This document shows positions 51,639 to 60,101 of a stretch of DNA of 64,000 bases, in pieces. Where the stretch lies: the NCBI GenBank assembly GCA_963931655.1, contig OZ007036.1, positions 62,001 to 126,000 on the forward strand, read 5' to 3'. Below the pieces are notes generated by a model. The model ran no database searches. It had not been told where the DNA came from and worked only from the letters and a program-made list of their open reading frames with translations. The position numbers and the translations under genes are program-made. This stretch comes from Butyricicoccus_B sp017886875. Lineage in GTDB: Bacteria > Bacillota > Clostridia > Oscillospirales > Butyricicoccaceae. Each line of letters begins with the position of its first letter. Within the stretch, counting starts at the first letter, position 1.

Positions 51639-52970
51639 TTAGTTTTTATTAGCTCCAAATTTCTTTATAAAAGCGATAGAAAGCATACTGACTATAAATT
51701 CAGAGCATGGAACAGCTGCAAAAATAGCTATACCAGAGCCAGTGATTTCAGGCAAAATAATAGCAAATACAATAGGTAAAATTACCCCACGAAGCACCAT
51801 GATAACAAGTGCAGGAGTAGATTTTACAATAGATTGCAAACAAGTTGTAAAAAATAGATTTATACCTAAAAACCAAAAAGCTAAAAAGTATATATTAAGT
51901 GCAGGAATAGAGAGTTTTAAAAGTTCATCACTTAGCTCTACAAAAAGAGCAGTCATAGGCACAGGAATAACATAAGCACAGATAACAGCAATACTTGCAA
52001 CCGCTAAGACAGTTATAAGACCCATTTTTCTTATAGCTTTAACACGTTCATGTAAACCACCGCCGAAATTTGTAGCCATAATTGGCTGAGAAGCCTGACC
52101 TATGCCGTTAAATAATGATTGTAAAACAAGTGCATAGTTAGCTACAACGCCATAAGCCACAACACCAAGTTCACCTAAATATTTAAGCATTTGCTTGTTA
52201 AATGTTAAAGTGATAAGACCAGTTGCAGCTTCTATAAAAAATGATGGTGCACCAGATGAAATAATATTAAAGCTTAGATTTGGCTTTATATTTTTAAAAT
52301 TAAAGTGTAAGCCGTTGTCTTTACTTAAAAAATGAGTTGATAATATGAAAGCGGTTGTAATATTGCCAATTAAAGTTGCAGCCGCACCGCCAGAAAGTCC
52401 CATTTTAAAATTAAAGATAAAAATATAATCTAAAATAATATTTGTAATAGCACCTGTTATAACCGCAATCATAGCACGTTTAGGCTGTTTATCGTTTCTA
52501 ACAAATGCCTGTAAAAAAGCAGAAAACATATAAGCGGGTGCACCAAATACAACATACTTAGCATAATCCATAACCATAGTTATACTATTTTCATCAGCAC
52601 CGAGAAAATAACAGAGCTTTTCAAAAAATAATCCGCCAAAAACAAGTATTAAAATAGCTGATAAAATATTCAAAGAAAGTGCGGTTGACCAAATATTTTT
52701 TGCGTGTTCATTGTCGTTATTTCCTCTAGCTACTGAGTAAAGCACACCGCCACCGATGCCAAAAAGCATACCAAAGGCAAAAAGCAAAGCAAATACAGGA
52801 AGTACAAGATTAAGTGCAGCAAGAGCCGCAGCACCACAACCACGACCAATCATTATGGTATCAGCTAAAATATAAATAGATGTTACAAGTGATGCACTTA
52901 CAGACGGAAGTAAATATTTAAAATATAAAGTTCTTGGTTTGTCTTTTAATAAATCAAGCTGTTTCCCCAT
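51639..52970 (-). CDS. MATE-family multidrug/organic cation exporter
   Basis: 443-residue membrane protein with about twelve helices in two halves. Start LKDKPRTLYFKYLLPSVSASL and IYILADTIMIGRGCG are MATE hallmarks; NFGGGLHERVKAIRKMG marks the second half. Sodium- or proton-driven export is expected; substrate unknown. ATG 52970 follows GAGGTG; it starts 19 bases after the pepD stop, so it is probably co-transcribed with it. Confidence 0.92.
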   Translation of the reverse strand: MGKQLDLLKDKPRTLYFKYLLPSVSASLVTSIYILADTIMIGRGCGAAALAALNLVLPVFALLFAFGMLFGIGGGVLYSVARGNNDNEHAKNIWSTALSLNILSAILILVFGGLFFEKLCYFLGADENSITMVMDYAKYVVFGAPAYMFSAFLQAFVRNDKQPKRAMIAVITGAITNIILDYIFIFNFKMGLSGGAAATLIGNITTAFILSTHFLSKDNGLHFNFKNIKPNLSFNIISSGAPSFFIEAATGLITLTFNKQMLKYLGELGVVAYGVVANYALVLQSLFNGIGQASQPIMATNFGGGLHERVKAIRKMGLITVLAVASIAVICAYVIPVPMTALFVELSDELLKLSIPALNIYFLAFWFLGINLFFTTCLQSIVKSTPALVIMVLRGVILPIVFAIILPEITGSGIAIFAAVPCSEFIVSMLSIAFIKKFGANKN

Positions 52971-52989
52971 TTTACACCTCTTTATTTTT

Positions 52990-54405
52990 TTATGGATTTT
53001 GTAAAAATGCTGAAAGAATACGCACAAAAGGCGGTATGCTATCAAGTTTTAAACGCTCTGATGGTGCATGACAATCGTATATATCCATACCCATACATAT
53101 ACATTCTAAATTTTTATTATGTTTTGTAAAATAAGATGGTTCTAAACCCACATGTTGAGCTAAAATTTCTGGTAAAGAGCCATGTTCAGATTTATATAAT
53201 TCTGTTATTTTGTTAAGCATAGTACCATCTGTTTTGGCTTTCCAAGCAGGGTAATGTGTGCGAATAACACTTACAAAGCCGCACATACCAGCAACAAGTA
53301 TATGACTTTGATGCAGTGCTTGACAGGCATTTTCGTCCATATATCTAATCATTGCATCAAGACAAAGTTCGCCATCTTGCTCGTAAATTCTGCCAAGGTT
53401 GGACGAGTCGCTTACGGTGTTTTTAAGCTCTTTATGCATTTGATAAACACCATTTGTAAAACCGCCCAAAACAATAAGCACTGAGTTTAAAAGCTCACCA
53501 GACCAAACTTTTTCAGGTCGTTCACATTCGTTAATAATAACTTTAGCAAAGCTATCAGTTTGTTTATATCTTTTTAAAATTTCATTGGATATATCTTCTA
53601 AAGCATTTTTTACTGAAATAGCGGTTATAATTTTAGCAGATGCAGTATAAGGGATAGCATTAAAGGCCTCTCCACCTTCAAAATGTGCAACTGCAAAAGG
53701 TGTTTTTGTTTGTAGTTTTCTTAAAATTTCGCCTAAAATTAAAACTGCATTGCCACGGTTTTTATCAATATCAAAACCGGAATGACCACCACTAAGACCA
53801 GAAATAGTTATCTGATATGATTTACCAGCAGGAGAGTTAACAAGCTGCATAGGGCGGGAAAAATGCTCTCTCATACCGCCAGCAGCACCTATAATTAGTC
53901 TATTTGCAGAAAATCCATCTAAATTTATAAGATAGTTTATATTTTCTACGCTTTCATTGGAAATTTTAGATGCACCAACAAGACCGATTTCCTCTTGTAC
54001 GGTTAAAATAACTCTAAGAGGACAGTGTTTGATATTTTTAAGCAGCCAGAAAATAACTGCAACACCTGCACCGCAATCAGCACCTAGAGAGCTTGTACCG
54101 CCAGTTGTAAGGCAGCCATTTTCTATTTTAGTTAAGATTTTGCCGGTTTTATCTGGATTTTGACCAACTGCATAGACCATATCTATATGAGCTTGTAGTG
54201 CAATGCGTGGCATATTTTCAAAGCCATCACTTGCAGAAATATCTGCCCATATGTTTCCTAAATCATCTTGCAAAATATTTTCTGAAAACTCAGCAAGATA
54301 TTTTTTTAGCATATCAGAAAGCTGTTTTTCATTTTTGGGTTGATGTGGAATTTCACAAAGCTTATAAAATTCCTCTAAAACCTGATTTATAATTTGTAAG
54401 TCCAT
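52990..54405 (-). CDS. pepD: Cytosolic dipeptidase PepD (M20 family)
   Basis: 471-residue aminoacyl-histidine dipeptidase. Metal ligands in LQAHIDMVYAVG (HxD), SLGADCGAG, the catalytic Glu pair VQEEIGLVGA and later NLDGFSANR and APSERL. An insert dimerisation domain at about 185-370 fits the family. It hydrolyses Xaa-His and other dipeptides with broad range. Good promoter upstream but a weak ribosome binding site (AAGTGGGC). Confidence 0.93.
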   Translation of the reverse strand: MDLQIINQVLEEFYKLCEIPHQPKNEKQLSDMLKKYLAEFSENILQDDLGNIWADISASDGFENMPRIALQAHIDMVYAVGQNPDKTGKILTKIENGCLTTGGTSSLGADCGAGVAVIFWLLKNIKHCPLRVILTVQEEIGLVGASKISNESVENINYLINLDGFSANRLIIGAAGGMREHFSRPMQLVNSPAGKSYQITISGLSGGHSGFDIDKNRGNAVLILGEILRKLQTKTPFAVAHFEGGEAFNAIPYTASAKIITAISVKNALEDISNEILKRYKQTDSFAKVIINECERPEKVWSGELLNSVLIVLGGFTNGVYQMHKELKNTVSDSSNLGRIYEQDGELCLDAMIRYMDENACQALHQSHILVAGMCGFVSVIRTHYPAWKAKTDGTMLNKITELYKSEHGSLPEILAQHVGLEPSYFTKHNKNLECICMGMDIYDCHAPSERLKLDSIPPFVRILSAFLQNP

Positions 54406-54438
54406 TTTAAGCCCACTTTCATATTTTTATTCATGCAT

Positions 54439-54467
54439 ATTATAACTGTGGTTTAACAAATTTTCAA
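54439..54467 (-). promoter_or_regulatory. Promoter of pepD
   Basis: Minus strand TTGAAA (54467-54462), 17-bp spacer, TATAAT (54444-54439). Confidence 0.7.
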
Positions 54468-54518
54468 TTATTAAAATATATGGTTTATGGTTGTTTTAAT
54501 AAATATATAAGCCAAGTA

Positions 54519-54546
54519 TTGACTAAATGTTTAGTTACAATATAAA
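54519..54546 (+). promoter_or_regulatory. Promoter of the ABC transporter operon with palindromic operator
   Basis: TTGACT (54519-54524), 16-bp spacer, TATAAA (54541-54546). ACTAAA-TG-TTTAGT (54522-54535), a perfect 6-bp inverted repeat, fills the spacer and resembles TetR-type operators. Confidence 0.55.
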
Positions 54547-54601
54547 ATAAATATGTTAGTATTATCTAACTTGTTTATAAATGAGAAAGGAAGATTAAAA
54601 A

Positions 54602-55627
54602 ATGAAAAAACTTACAGCAATTTTTTGTTCTTTTGCACTTGTTGCAGGTTTAATTGCAGGTTGTGGCACAGATACAAATAATAACACAAGTGCAGTTAAA
54701 TCAGAGCAGCAAGTACAGGCGATTGATTTAGATATTGCCGCACTAAAAGGGCCAACAGCTATGGGGTTGGTGCAGTTTATGGACAATGCAGAGCAAGGCA
54801 AACTGACTGATAATAATTATAATTTTACAATCGCAGCAGCAGCCGACGAAATAACTGCTAAAATAAATAGTGAAGATGGTTTTGATATTGCTGCTGTGCC
54901 AGCAAATTTGGCATCAGTTTTATATAATAATACACAAGGTCAAATTGATGTAATTGCAATTAATACCTTAGGTGTTCTTTATATTGTGGAAAATGGTCAA
55001 AATATCTCCAGTGTAGAGGATATGAGAGGAAAAACAATCTATGCAAGCGGTAAAGGTTTAACACCAGAATATACTTTAAATTATATTCTAAGTGAAAACG
55101 GAATAGACCCAGTTACAGATGTAACTATCGAGTGGAAAAGCGAGCACAGCGAATGTCTTTCCGCACTTATGGCAAATGAAAACGCTATTGCATTACTTCC
55201 TCAGCCATTTGTAACTACTGCACAGACTAAGAGTGATAAAATAAGAGTTGCTCTTGATTTAAATGAGGAATGGGATAAACTACAAGCGGATAAAGAAAAC
55301 CCATCATCATTAATTACTGGTGTTGTAGTTGCTAAAAAGAGCGTTATTGATGAAAACCCACAGGCTATTTCTGCATTTTTAGACCACTATAAGCAGTCTG
55401 TACAGTTTACAAATGAAAATGTAGCTGAGGCGGCTAAACTTGTAGGTAAATTTGACATTGTGCCAGAAGAAGTAGCAGTAAAAGCAATTCCAGAATGTAA
55501 TATAACCTTTATTGAGGGCGATGAGATGAAAGAAAAGCTATCTGGTTATTTGGCTGTATTAAATGAGCAAAACCCTAAAACAATAGGCGGTAAAATGCCA
55601 GCCGATGACTTTTATTACTCAAGATAA
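54602..55627 (+). CDS. ABC transporter substrate-binding lipoprotein (NMT1/SsuA/ThiY-like)
   Basis: 341-residue lipoprotein. Signal peptide with lipobox LIAGC (Cys at about residue 21), then a two-lobed periplasmic-binding fold: KGPTAMGLVQFMD, the AAVPANLASVLYN ligand loop and DMRGKTIYASGKGLTPEY typical of the NMT1/SsuA superfamily. Candidates include pyrimidine precursors of thiamine, sulfonates or other small anions; no neighbour settles this. The permease ATG overlaps its stop (TAATG). Lgt encoded at 16410 would lipidate it. Confidence 0.87.
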   Translation: MKKLTAIFCSFALVAGLIAGCGTDTNNNTSAVKSEQQVQAIDLDIAALKGPTAMGLVQFMDNAEQGKLTDNNYNFTIAAAADEITAKINSEDGFDIAAVPANLASVLYNNTQGQIDVIAINTLGVLYIVENGQNISSVEDMRGKTIYASGKGLTPEYTLNYILSENGIDPVTDVTIEWKSEHSECLSALMANENAIALLPQPFVTTAQTKSDKIRVALDLNEEWDKLQADKENPSSLITGVVVAKKSVIDENPQAISAFLDHYKQSVQFTNENVAEAAKLVGKFDIVPEEVAVKAIPECNITFIEGDEMKEKLSGYLAVLNEQNPKTIGGKMPADDFYYSR

Positions 55628-56373
55628 TGAGAAAAAATATTAAATTATGGGCGGTTTTATTTTGGCTTATTGTATGGCAAATAGTCAGCATGAGGTTAAA
55701 TCAGCAAATACTTCTTGTATCACCTATAAGAGTTATTATAAGATTATCTGAACTAATTATTACAAAAGATTTTTGGCTTGCTATAGCTTTTTCAGCAAGC
55801 AGAATTATAGGCGGATTTATAATTGCTGTTATAATAAGCTGTTTGCTTGCTGTTTTGGCAAGCAAATTTAAAAGAATAGATGAGTTATTAGCACCTTTTA
55901 TGTTAACTATTCGTTCTATTCCTGTTGCATCATTTATTATTTTAGCTTTGATTTGGTTTTCCTCAAAAAATCTAGCTATTTTAATTTCATTTCTAATGGT
56001 TATGCCAGTTATGTATAGTAATATACTAACTGGCATTCGCACCATTGATAGTAAAATGTATGAAATGTCACAGGTTTTTGAAATCCCACCTATAAAACAG
56101 GTGCGTTACATATATATACCGCATATTTTTAAATATTTTGAGTCAGCGTGTGCAGTATGCCTTGGTTTAAGCTGGAAATCAGGAGTTGCAGCCGAAGTTA
56201 TTGGTATGCCTGATGGCTCAATAGGTGAATGTTTACAGCAAGCGAAAGTATATCTTGATACGCCCGATTTATTTGCATGGACACTTGTTATAGTATGTGT
56301 GAGCTTGTTTTTTGAGCGTTTATTTTTGCGTTTATTATCTAAAATAAAAACTTTATTACTAAGAATGGACTGA
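55627..56373 (+). CDS. ABC transporter permease (SsuC/ThiX type)
   Basis: 248-residue permease with six membrane helices and the EAA-type loop AVCLGLSWKSGVAAEVIGMPDGSIGECL (residues about 176-203) that contacts the ATPase. Single-base overlap with the lipoprotein stop. Works with the following ATPase. Confidence 0.9.
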   Translation: MRKNIKLWAVLFWLIVWQIVSMRLNQQILLVSPIRVIIRLSELIITKDFWLAIAFSASRIIGGFIIAVIISCLLAVLASKFKRIDELLAPFMLTIRSIPVASFIILALIWFSSKNLAILISFLMVMPVMYSNILTGIRTIDSKMYEMSQVFEIPPIKQVRYIYIPHIFKYFESACAVCLGLSWKSGVAAEVIGMPDGSIGECLQQAKVYLDTPDLFAWTLVIVCVSLFFERLFLRLLSKIKTLLLRMD

Positions 56374-56379
56374 TAAAAA

Positions 56380-56952
56380 ATGCAAGATATAAAAATAAAA
56401 AATTTATGTAAGTCATATGGTGAAAAACAGGTTTTAAATAAATTTTCTGCTAGTTTTGAGCATGGAAAAATAACTTGTATAATGGGCAAGTCTGGAGCGG
56501 GAAAAACAACGCTTTTTCGTATACTTATGGGACTTGAAAAAGAGGACAGCGGAAGTATAACAGGACTTGAAAACAAAAAAATAAGGGCAGTTTTTCAAGA
56601 GGATAGACTATGTGATGAGCTAGATACAATATCAAATATAAGGCTTGTAAATGCAAAAAATGATAAAAAAACCGTACAAGCTGCACTTTGCAAAATGGGA
56701 ATAACAGAAAATAAACTTGTTAGCACTCTTTCAGGTGGTATGAAAAGGCGAGTTAGTATATTAAGAGCTTTACTTTCTGAATTTGATATATTATTTTTAG
56801 ATGAACCGCTTAAAGGCTTGGATAAAGACACAAAAGAGCTTGTTTTAAATGAAATGAAACACTATTTTCAAAATAAAACAGTTATAATGATAACTCATGA
56901 AAAAGCAGAAGCTGAATTTTTTGGTGGTAAGATAATAGGGATTGAGGGCTAG
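56380..56952 (+). CDS. Compact ABC transporter ATPase
   Basis: 190-residue ATP-binding subunit, shorter than the usual 240-260 residues but with all core motifs: Walker A GKSGAGKTTLF, Q-loop VFQEDRL, signature LSGGMKRRVSI, Walker B DILFLDEPLKGLD and the H-loop ITHEKAEAEFF. The missing length is C-terminal accessory sequence. Six bases after the permease. Confidence 0.92.
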   Translation: MQDIKIKNLCKSYGEKQVLNKFSASFEHGKITCIMGKSGAGKTTLFRILMGLEKEDSGSITGLENKKIRAVFQEDRLCDELDTISNIRLVNAKNDKKTVQAALCKMGITENKLVSTLSGGMKRRVSILRALLSEFDILFLDEPLKGLDKDTKELVLNEMKHYFQNKTVIMITHEKAEAEFFGGKIIGIEG

Positions 56953-56965
56953 ACCTTAATTCCTA

Positions 56966-56995
56966 TTGTTTTTTTATTTATCACTATGATATAAT
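56966..56995 (+). promoter_or_regulatory. Promoter of the metH cluster
   Basis: TTGTTT (56966-56971), 18-bp spacer, extended -10 TGA-TATAAT (56990-56995). The leader is too short for a SAM or cobalamin riboswitch. Confidence 0.65.
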
Positions 56996-57036
56996 ACTAA
57001 AGTATAGCATTTTTCTGGAAAAGTGGGGTGTAATAT

Positions 57037-57714
57037 ATGGAAATTAAGCTTTCAGAGTTTTCAAAAGCAGAGGTTTTACAATATCTTGGTTGGCGAGGAA
57101 GTGAAATCCCTAAAGATGTGCAAAACCAAATTGATGAATGTATAAAAATAACTCTTGAAACTATAAAACCTAGATGGACGTACAAGGTTTTTGATATAGA
57201 TTGGAAAGGTGAAACTCCTGTTTTAAAAGAACCACAAATAGCTTTAATTGGCAATGATATAGCAACTATGCTAAAAGACTGCAAAAAATGCATTTTTATG
57301 GCTGCAACTTTGGGTGCAGATATAGAAAGAGTTATCAGAATGGCAGAAATTCGCAATATGTCAAATGCTATTATACTTGATTGTTGCGGCTCATCAGCCA
57401 TAGAAGCTGTTTGTGATAAGGTGGAAGAAGAAATAAAACAAAAGTTAAATATAGAATATCTAACAGACAGATTTAGTGCTGGTTATGGAGATATGCCTAT
57501 ATCATTCCAAAATGAAATGGTAAATTTACTAGATACTCAACGTCAAATCGGCTTAATGCTTACAGACTCATGTATTTTAACCCCTAGAAAGTCAGTAACC
57601 GCAATTATAGGTATTGCAGAAACAAAGCAAACTAAGCGTTTTAGAGGTTGTGCTTACTGTTCTATGTTTGAAAATTGTAGATTTAGAAAGGCGGGGAAAA
57701 CCTGTGGAAAATAA
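57037..57714 (+). CDS. MetH activation-domain-like protein
   Basis: 225-residue protein similar to the C-terminal SAM-binding reactivation domain of cobalamin-dependent methionine synthase, here encoded alone. DRFSAGYGDMPISFQNEMV and LTDSCILTPRKSVTAIIGIA contain the RxSxGY-type and PxKS motifs that bind SAM. A C-terminal CAYCSMFENCRFRKAGKTC stretch, with four Cys, is an addition that may bind metal or Fe-S. Overlaps metH by 11 bases, so it very likely reductively methylates the cobalamin of that enzyme. Confidence 0.85.
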   Translation: MEIKLSEFSKAEVLQYLGWRGSEIPKDVQNQIDECIKITLETIKPRWTYKVFDIDWKGETPVLKEPQIALIGNDIATMLKDCKKCIFMAATLGADIERVIRMAEIRNMSNAIILDCCGSSAIEAVCDKVEEEIKQKLNIEYLTDRFSAGYGDMPISFQNEMVNLLDTQRQIGLMLTDSCILTPRKSVTAIIGIAETKQTKRFRGCAYCSMFENCRFRKAGKTCGK

Positions 57715-60079
57715 AATTATTTATTTAGATGGTGCAATGGGTACTATGCTGCAAAAAAACGGTTTAGTTGCAGGTCACAGCCCAGAAGTTTTATGTTTAA
57801 CTGAGCCAGAAAAAATAAAAATGATACATAAGGCTTATATTGATGCAGGAAGTGATATTATTTATGCCAATACTTTTGGTGCAAATAGTTATAAACTTCA
57901 AAAAAGCGGTGAAAGTGTTGAAACGGTTGTAAAAGCAGCAATTAAATGTGCAAAAGATGCAGCAAGCGGCACAAACTGCAAAGTAGCTCTTGATGTTGGC
58001 CCAATAGGTCAGCTTTTAGAGCCTTATGGCACACTTGCCTTTGAAAGTGCATATGAAATCTTTAAAGAAATGTTGGTGGCGGGAGAGAGTGCAGGAGCAG
58101 ACCTTGTAATATTTGAAACAATGACCGATTTATATGAGGTAAAAGCGGCTGTGCTTGCAGCAAAGGAAAATACAAAACTTCCTATTTATGTAACAATGAC
58201 ATTTGAGCAAAACGGAAGAACATTTACAGGTTGTGCAGTTGAAGCTATGGCTATGACATTAGAAGGTCTTGGAGTAGATGCGATTGGTGTAAACTGCTCT
58301 CTTGGTCCAAAGGAGCTTATGCCGATTGTAGAGCGTATGTGCAAAGCTACAACACTGCCTATTATTGTTAAAGCGAATGCTGGACTTCCTGACCCTGCCA
58401 CAAGCAAATATGATATTGATGCTGCTGAGTTTGCCGAGCTTATGGAGAAATATTTATCTATGGGCGTAAGTATTTTGGGCGGCTGCTGTGGAACAACTCC
58501 AGAATATATTGCTGAGATTGTAAAACGTACACAGGGTAAAACCCCAAGCGAAAGACAAATAACACGTCATTCTGAAGTTTGCTCTCCAACAAATGTAGTT
58601 AAAATTGATGGTGTGCGTGTTATTGGTGAACGCATTAACCCAACAGGTAAAAAGCGTTTTCAGCAGGCACTTCGTGAAGGTGATATGGATTATATTTTAC
58701 ATCAAGCGGTTGAGCAAGCGGACGCAGGTGCTCACATTTTAGATGTAAATGTAGGATTACCTGATATAGATGAAGCTGAAATGATGGTCAAGGTTGTAAA
58801 AGCTATTCAAGGTGTAACCGACTTACCACTTCAAATTGACTCCACAAAACCAGAGGTTATTGAAGCGGGTTTAAGAGTTGTAAACGGTAAGGCGATTGTC
58901 AATTCTGTAAACGGTGAAGAAGAAGTTTTGGAAAAAATTCTTCCAATAGCTAAAAAATATGGTGCTGCGGTTGTAGGTCTTGCAATGGACAGTAACGGAC
59001 TTCCGCCAACCGCTGAACAGCGTTTTGAAATTGCAAAGCGTATTATGAAAAAAGCTATGGAATATGGTATTCCAAAAGAGGATATTTTTATTGACTGCTT
59101 GACACTTACTGTTTCAGCAGAGCAAGACAAAGCAGTTGAAACGCTAAAAGCTATGCAAATGGTAAGAGATAATCTTGGTTTACACTGCGTTTTAGGTGTT
59201 TCAAATATTTCTTTTGGTCTGCCATGTAGAGAGCTTGTAACAACAGGCTTTTTAACCCTTGCTATGGCTCATGGTCTTGATATGCCTATTATAAACCCTA
59301 ATAGTATGGCGGTTATGAATGCTATTAGAGTATTTAATGTTATTTATAATAGAGATAAAAATTCACAAGAATATATTGAGGCATGTATGAAAATGCCACA
59401 ACAGACGGTTGTAGCAAATGCACCTCAGCAGAATATAGCTGAAAGCACTGACGACCAACCTCCGCTAATTCGTGCGGTTGAAAAGGGTTTAAAAGAAGAT
59501 TGCAAAGCTATTACACAATCACTTTTAGAAAGTGGCATGACTGAACTTGATATAGTAAATACTCTTTTAATTCCTGCACTTGATTTGGTTGGTGATAGAT
59601 TTGAAAAGGGGGCAGTATTTCTCCCTCAGCTTATAAATTCAGCAGGTGCCGCACAAGAGGCTTTTGAGATTATTAAGAAATCAATCGCTTCCAAGGGTGC
59701 AAAATCTGTATCAAAGGGTAAAATTATAGTTGCAACGGTTAAAGGTGATATTCACGACATTGGTAAAAATATAGTTAAAACAATACTTGAAAACTATGGT
59801 TATCAAGTGCTTGACCTTGGTAGAGATGTGCCAATCGAGACAGTTGTAAATACAGCTATAGAGCAAAATGTAAAACTAATAGGTTTATCTGCACTTATGA
59901 CAACCACATTAGGTAGTATGGAGCAGACTATAAAAGCACTTAGAGACGCTAACCATGATTGTAAAATTTGGGTTGGCGGTGCAGTATTAACCCCTGAATA
60001 TGCTGATAAAATCGGTGCTGACTTCTATGCAAGAGATGCAAAGGAGTCTGTTGATATAGCGAGAAAAATTCTCGGCTAA
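57704..60079 (+). CDS. metH: Cobalamin-dependent methionine synthase without activation domain
   Basis: 791-residue enzyme: homocysteine S-methyltransferase domain (about 1-290, IYLDGAMGTML; zinc Cys pair GGCCGTTPEY), pterin-binding domain (about 300-560, VIGERINPTG), and cobalamin cap and B12 domains (about 600-791) with KGDIHDIGKNIV, the DxHxxG cobalt-binding histidine. The usual C-terminal reactivation domain is missing and is supplied by the preceding gene. GTG 57704 is the start: it aligns with the family N-terminus, and earlier frames run into the upstream gene. Confidence 0.95.
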   Translation: MENKIIYLDGAMGTMLQKNGLVAGHSPEVLCLTEPEKIKMIHKAYIDAGSDIIYANTFGANSYKLQKSGESVETVVKAAIKCAKDAASGTNCKVALDVGPIGQLLEPYGTLAFESAYEIFKEMLVAGESAGADLVIFETMTDLYEVKAAVLAAKENTKLPIYVTMTFEQNGRTFTGCAVEAMAMTLEGLGVDAIGVNCSLGPKELMPIVERMCKATTLPIIVKANAGLPDPATSKYDIDAAEFAELMEKYLSMGVSILGGCCGTTPEYIAEIVKRTQGKTPSERQITRHSEVCSPTNVVKIDGVRVIGERINPTGKKRFQQALREGDMDYILHQAVEQADAGAHILDVNVGLPDIDEAEMMVKVVKAIQGVTDLPLQIDSTKPEVIEAGLRVVNGKAIVNSVNGEEEVLEKILPIAKKYGAAVVGLAMDSNGLPPTAEQRFEIAKRIMKKAMEYGIPKEDIFIDCLTLTVSAEQDKAVETLKAMQMVRDNLGLHCVLGVSNISFGLPCRELVTTGFLTLAMAHGLDMPIINPNSMAVMNAIRVFNVIYNRDKNSQEYIEACMKMPQQTVVANAPQQNIAESTDDQPPLIRAVEKGLKEDCKAITQSLLESGMTELDIVNTLLIPALDLVGDRFEKGAVFLPQLINSAGAAQEAFEIIKKSIASKGAKSVSKGKIIVATVKGDIHDIGKNIVKTILENYGYQVLDLGRDVPIETVVNTAIEQNVKLIGLSALMTTTLGSMEQTIKALRDANHDCKIWVGGAVLTPEYADKIGADFYARDAKESVDIARKILG

Positions 60080-60101
60080 AAATAGAAAGAGTGATATTAA
60101 A

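Noticed and set aside
56936..57036. SAM or cobalamin riboswitch before the metH cluster
   Set aside because: The promoter leaves a leader of only about 35 bases, too short for either class, and none of their conserved segments is present.
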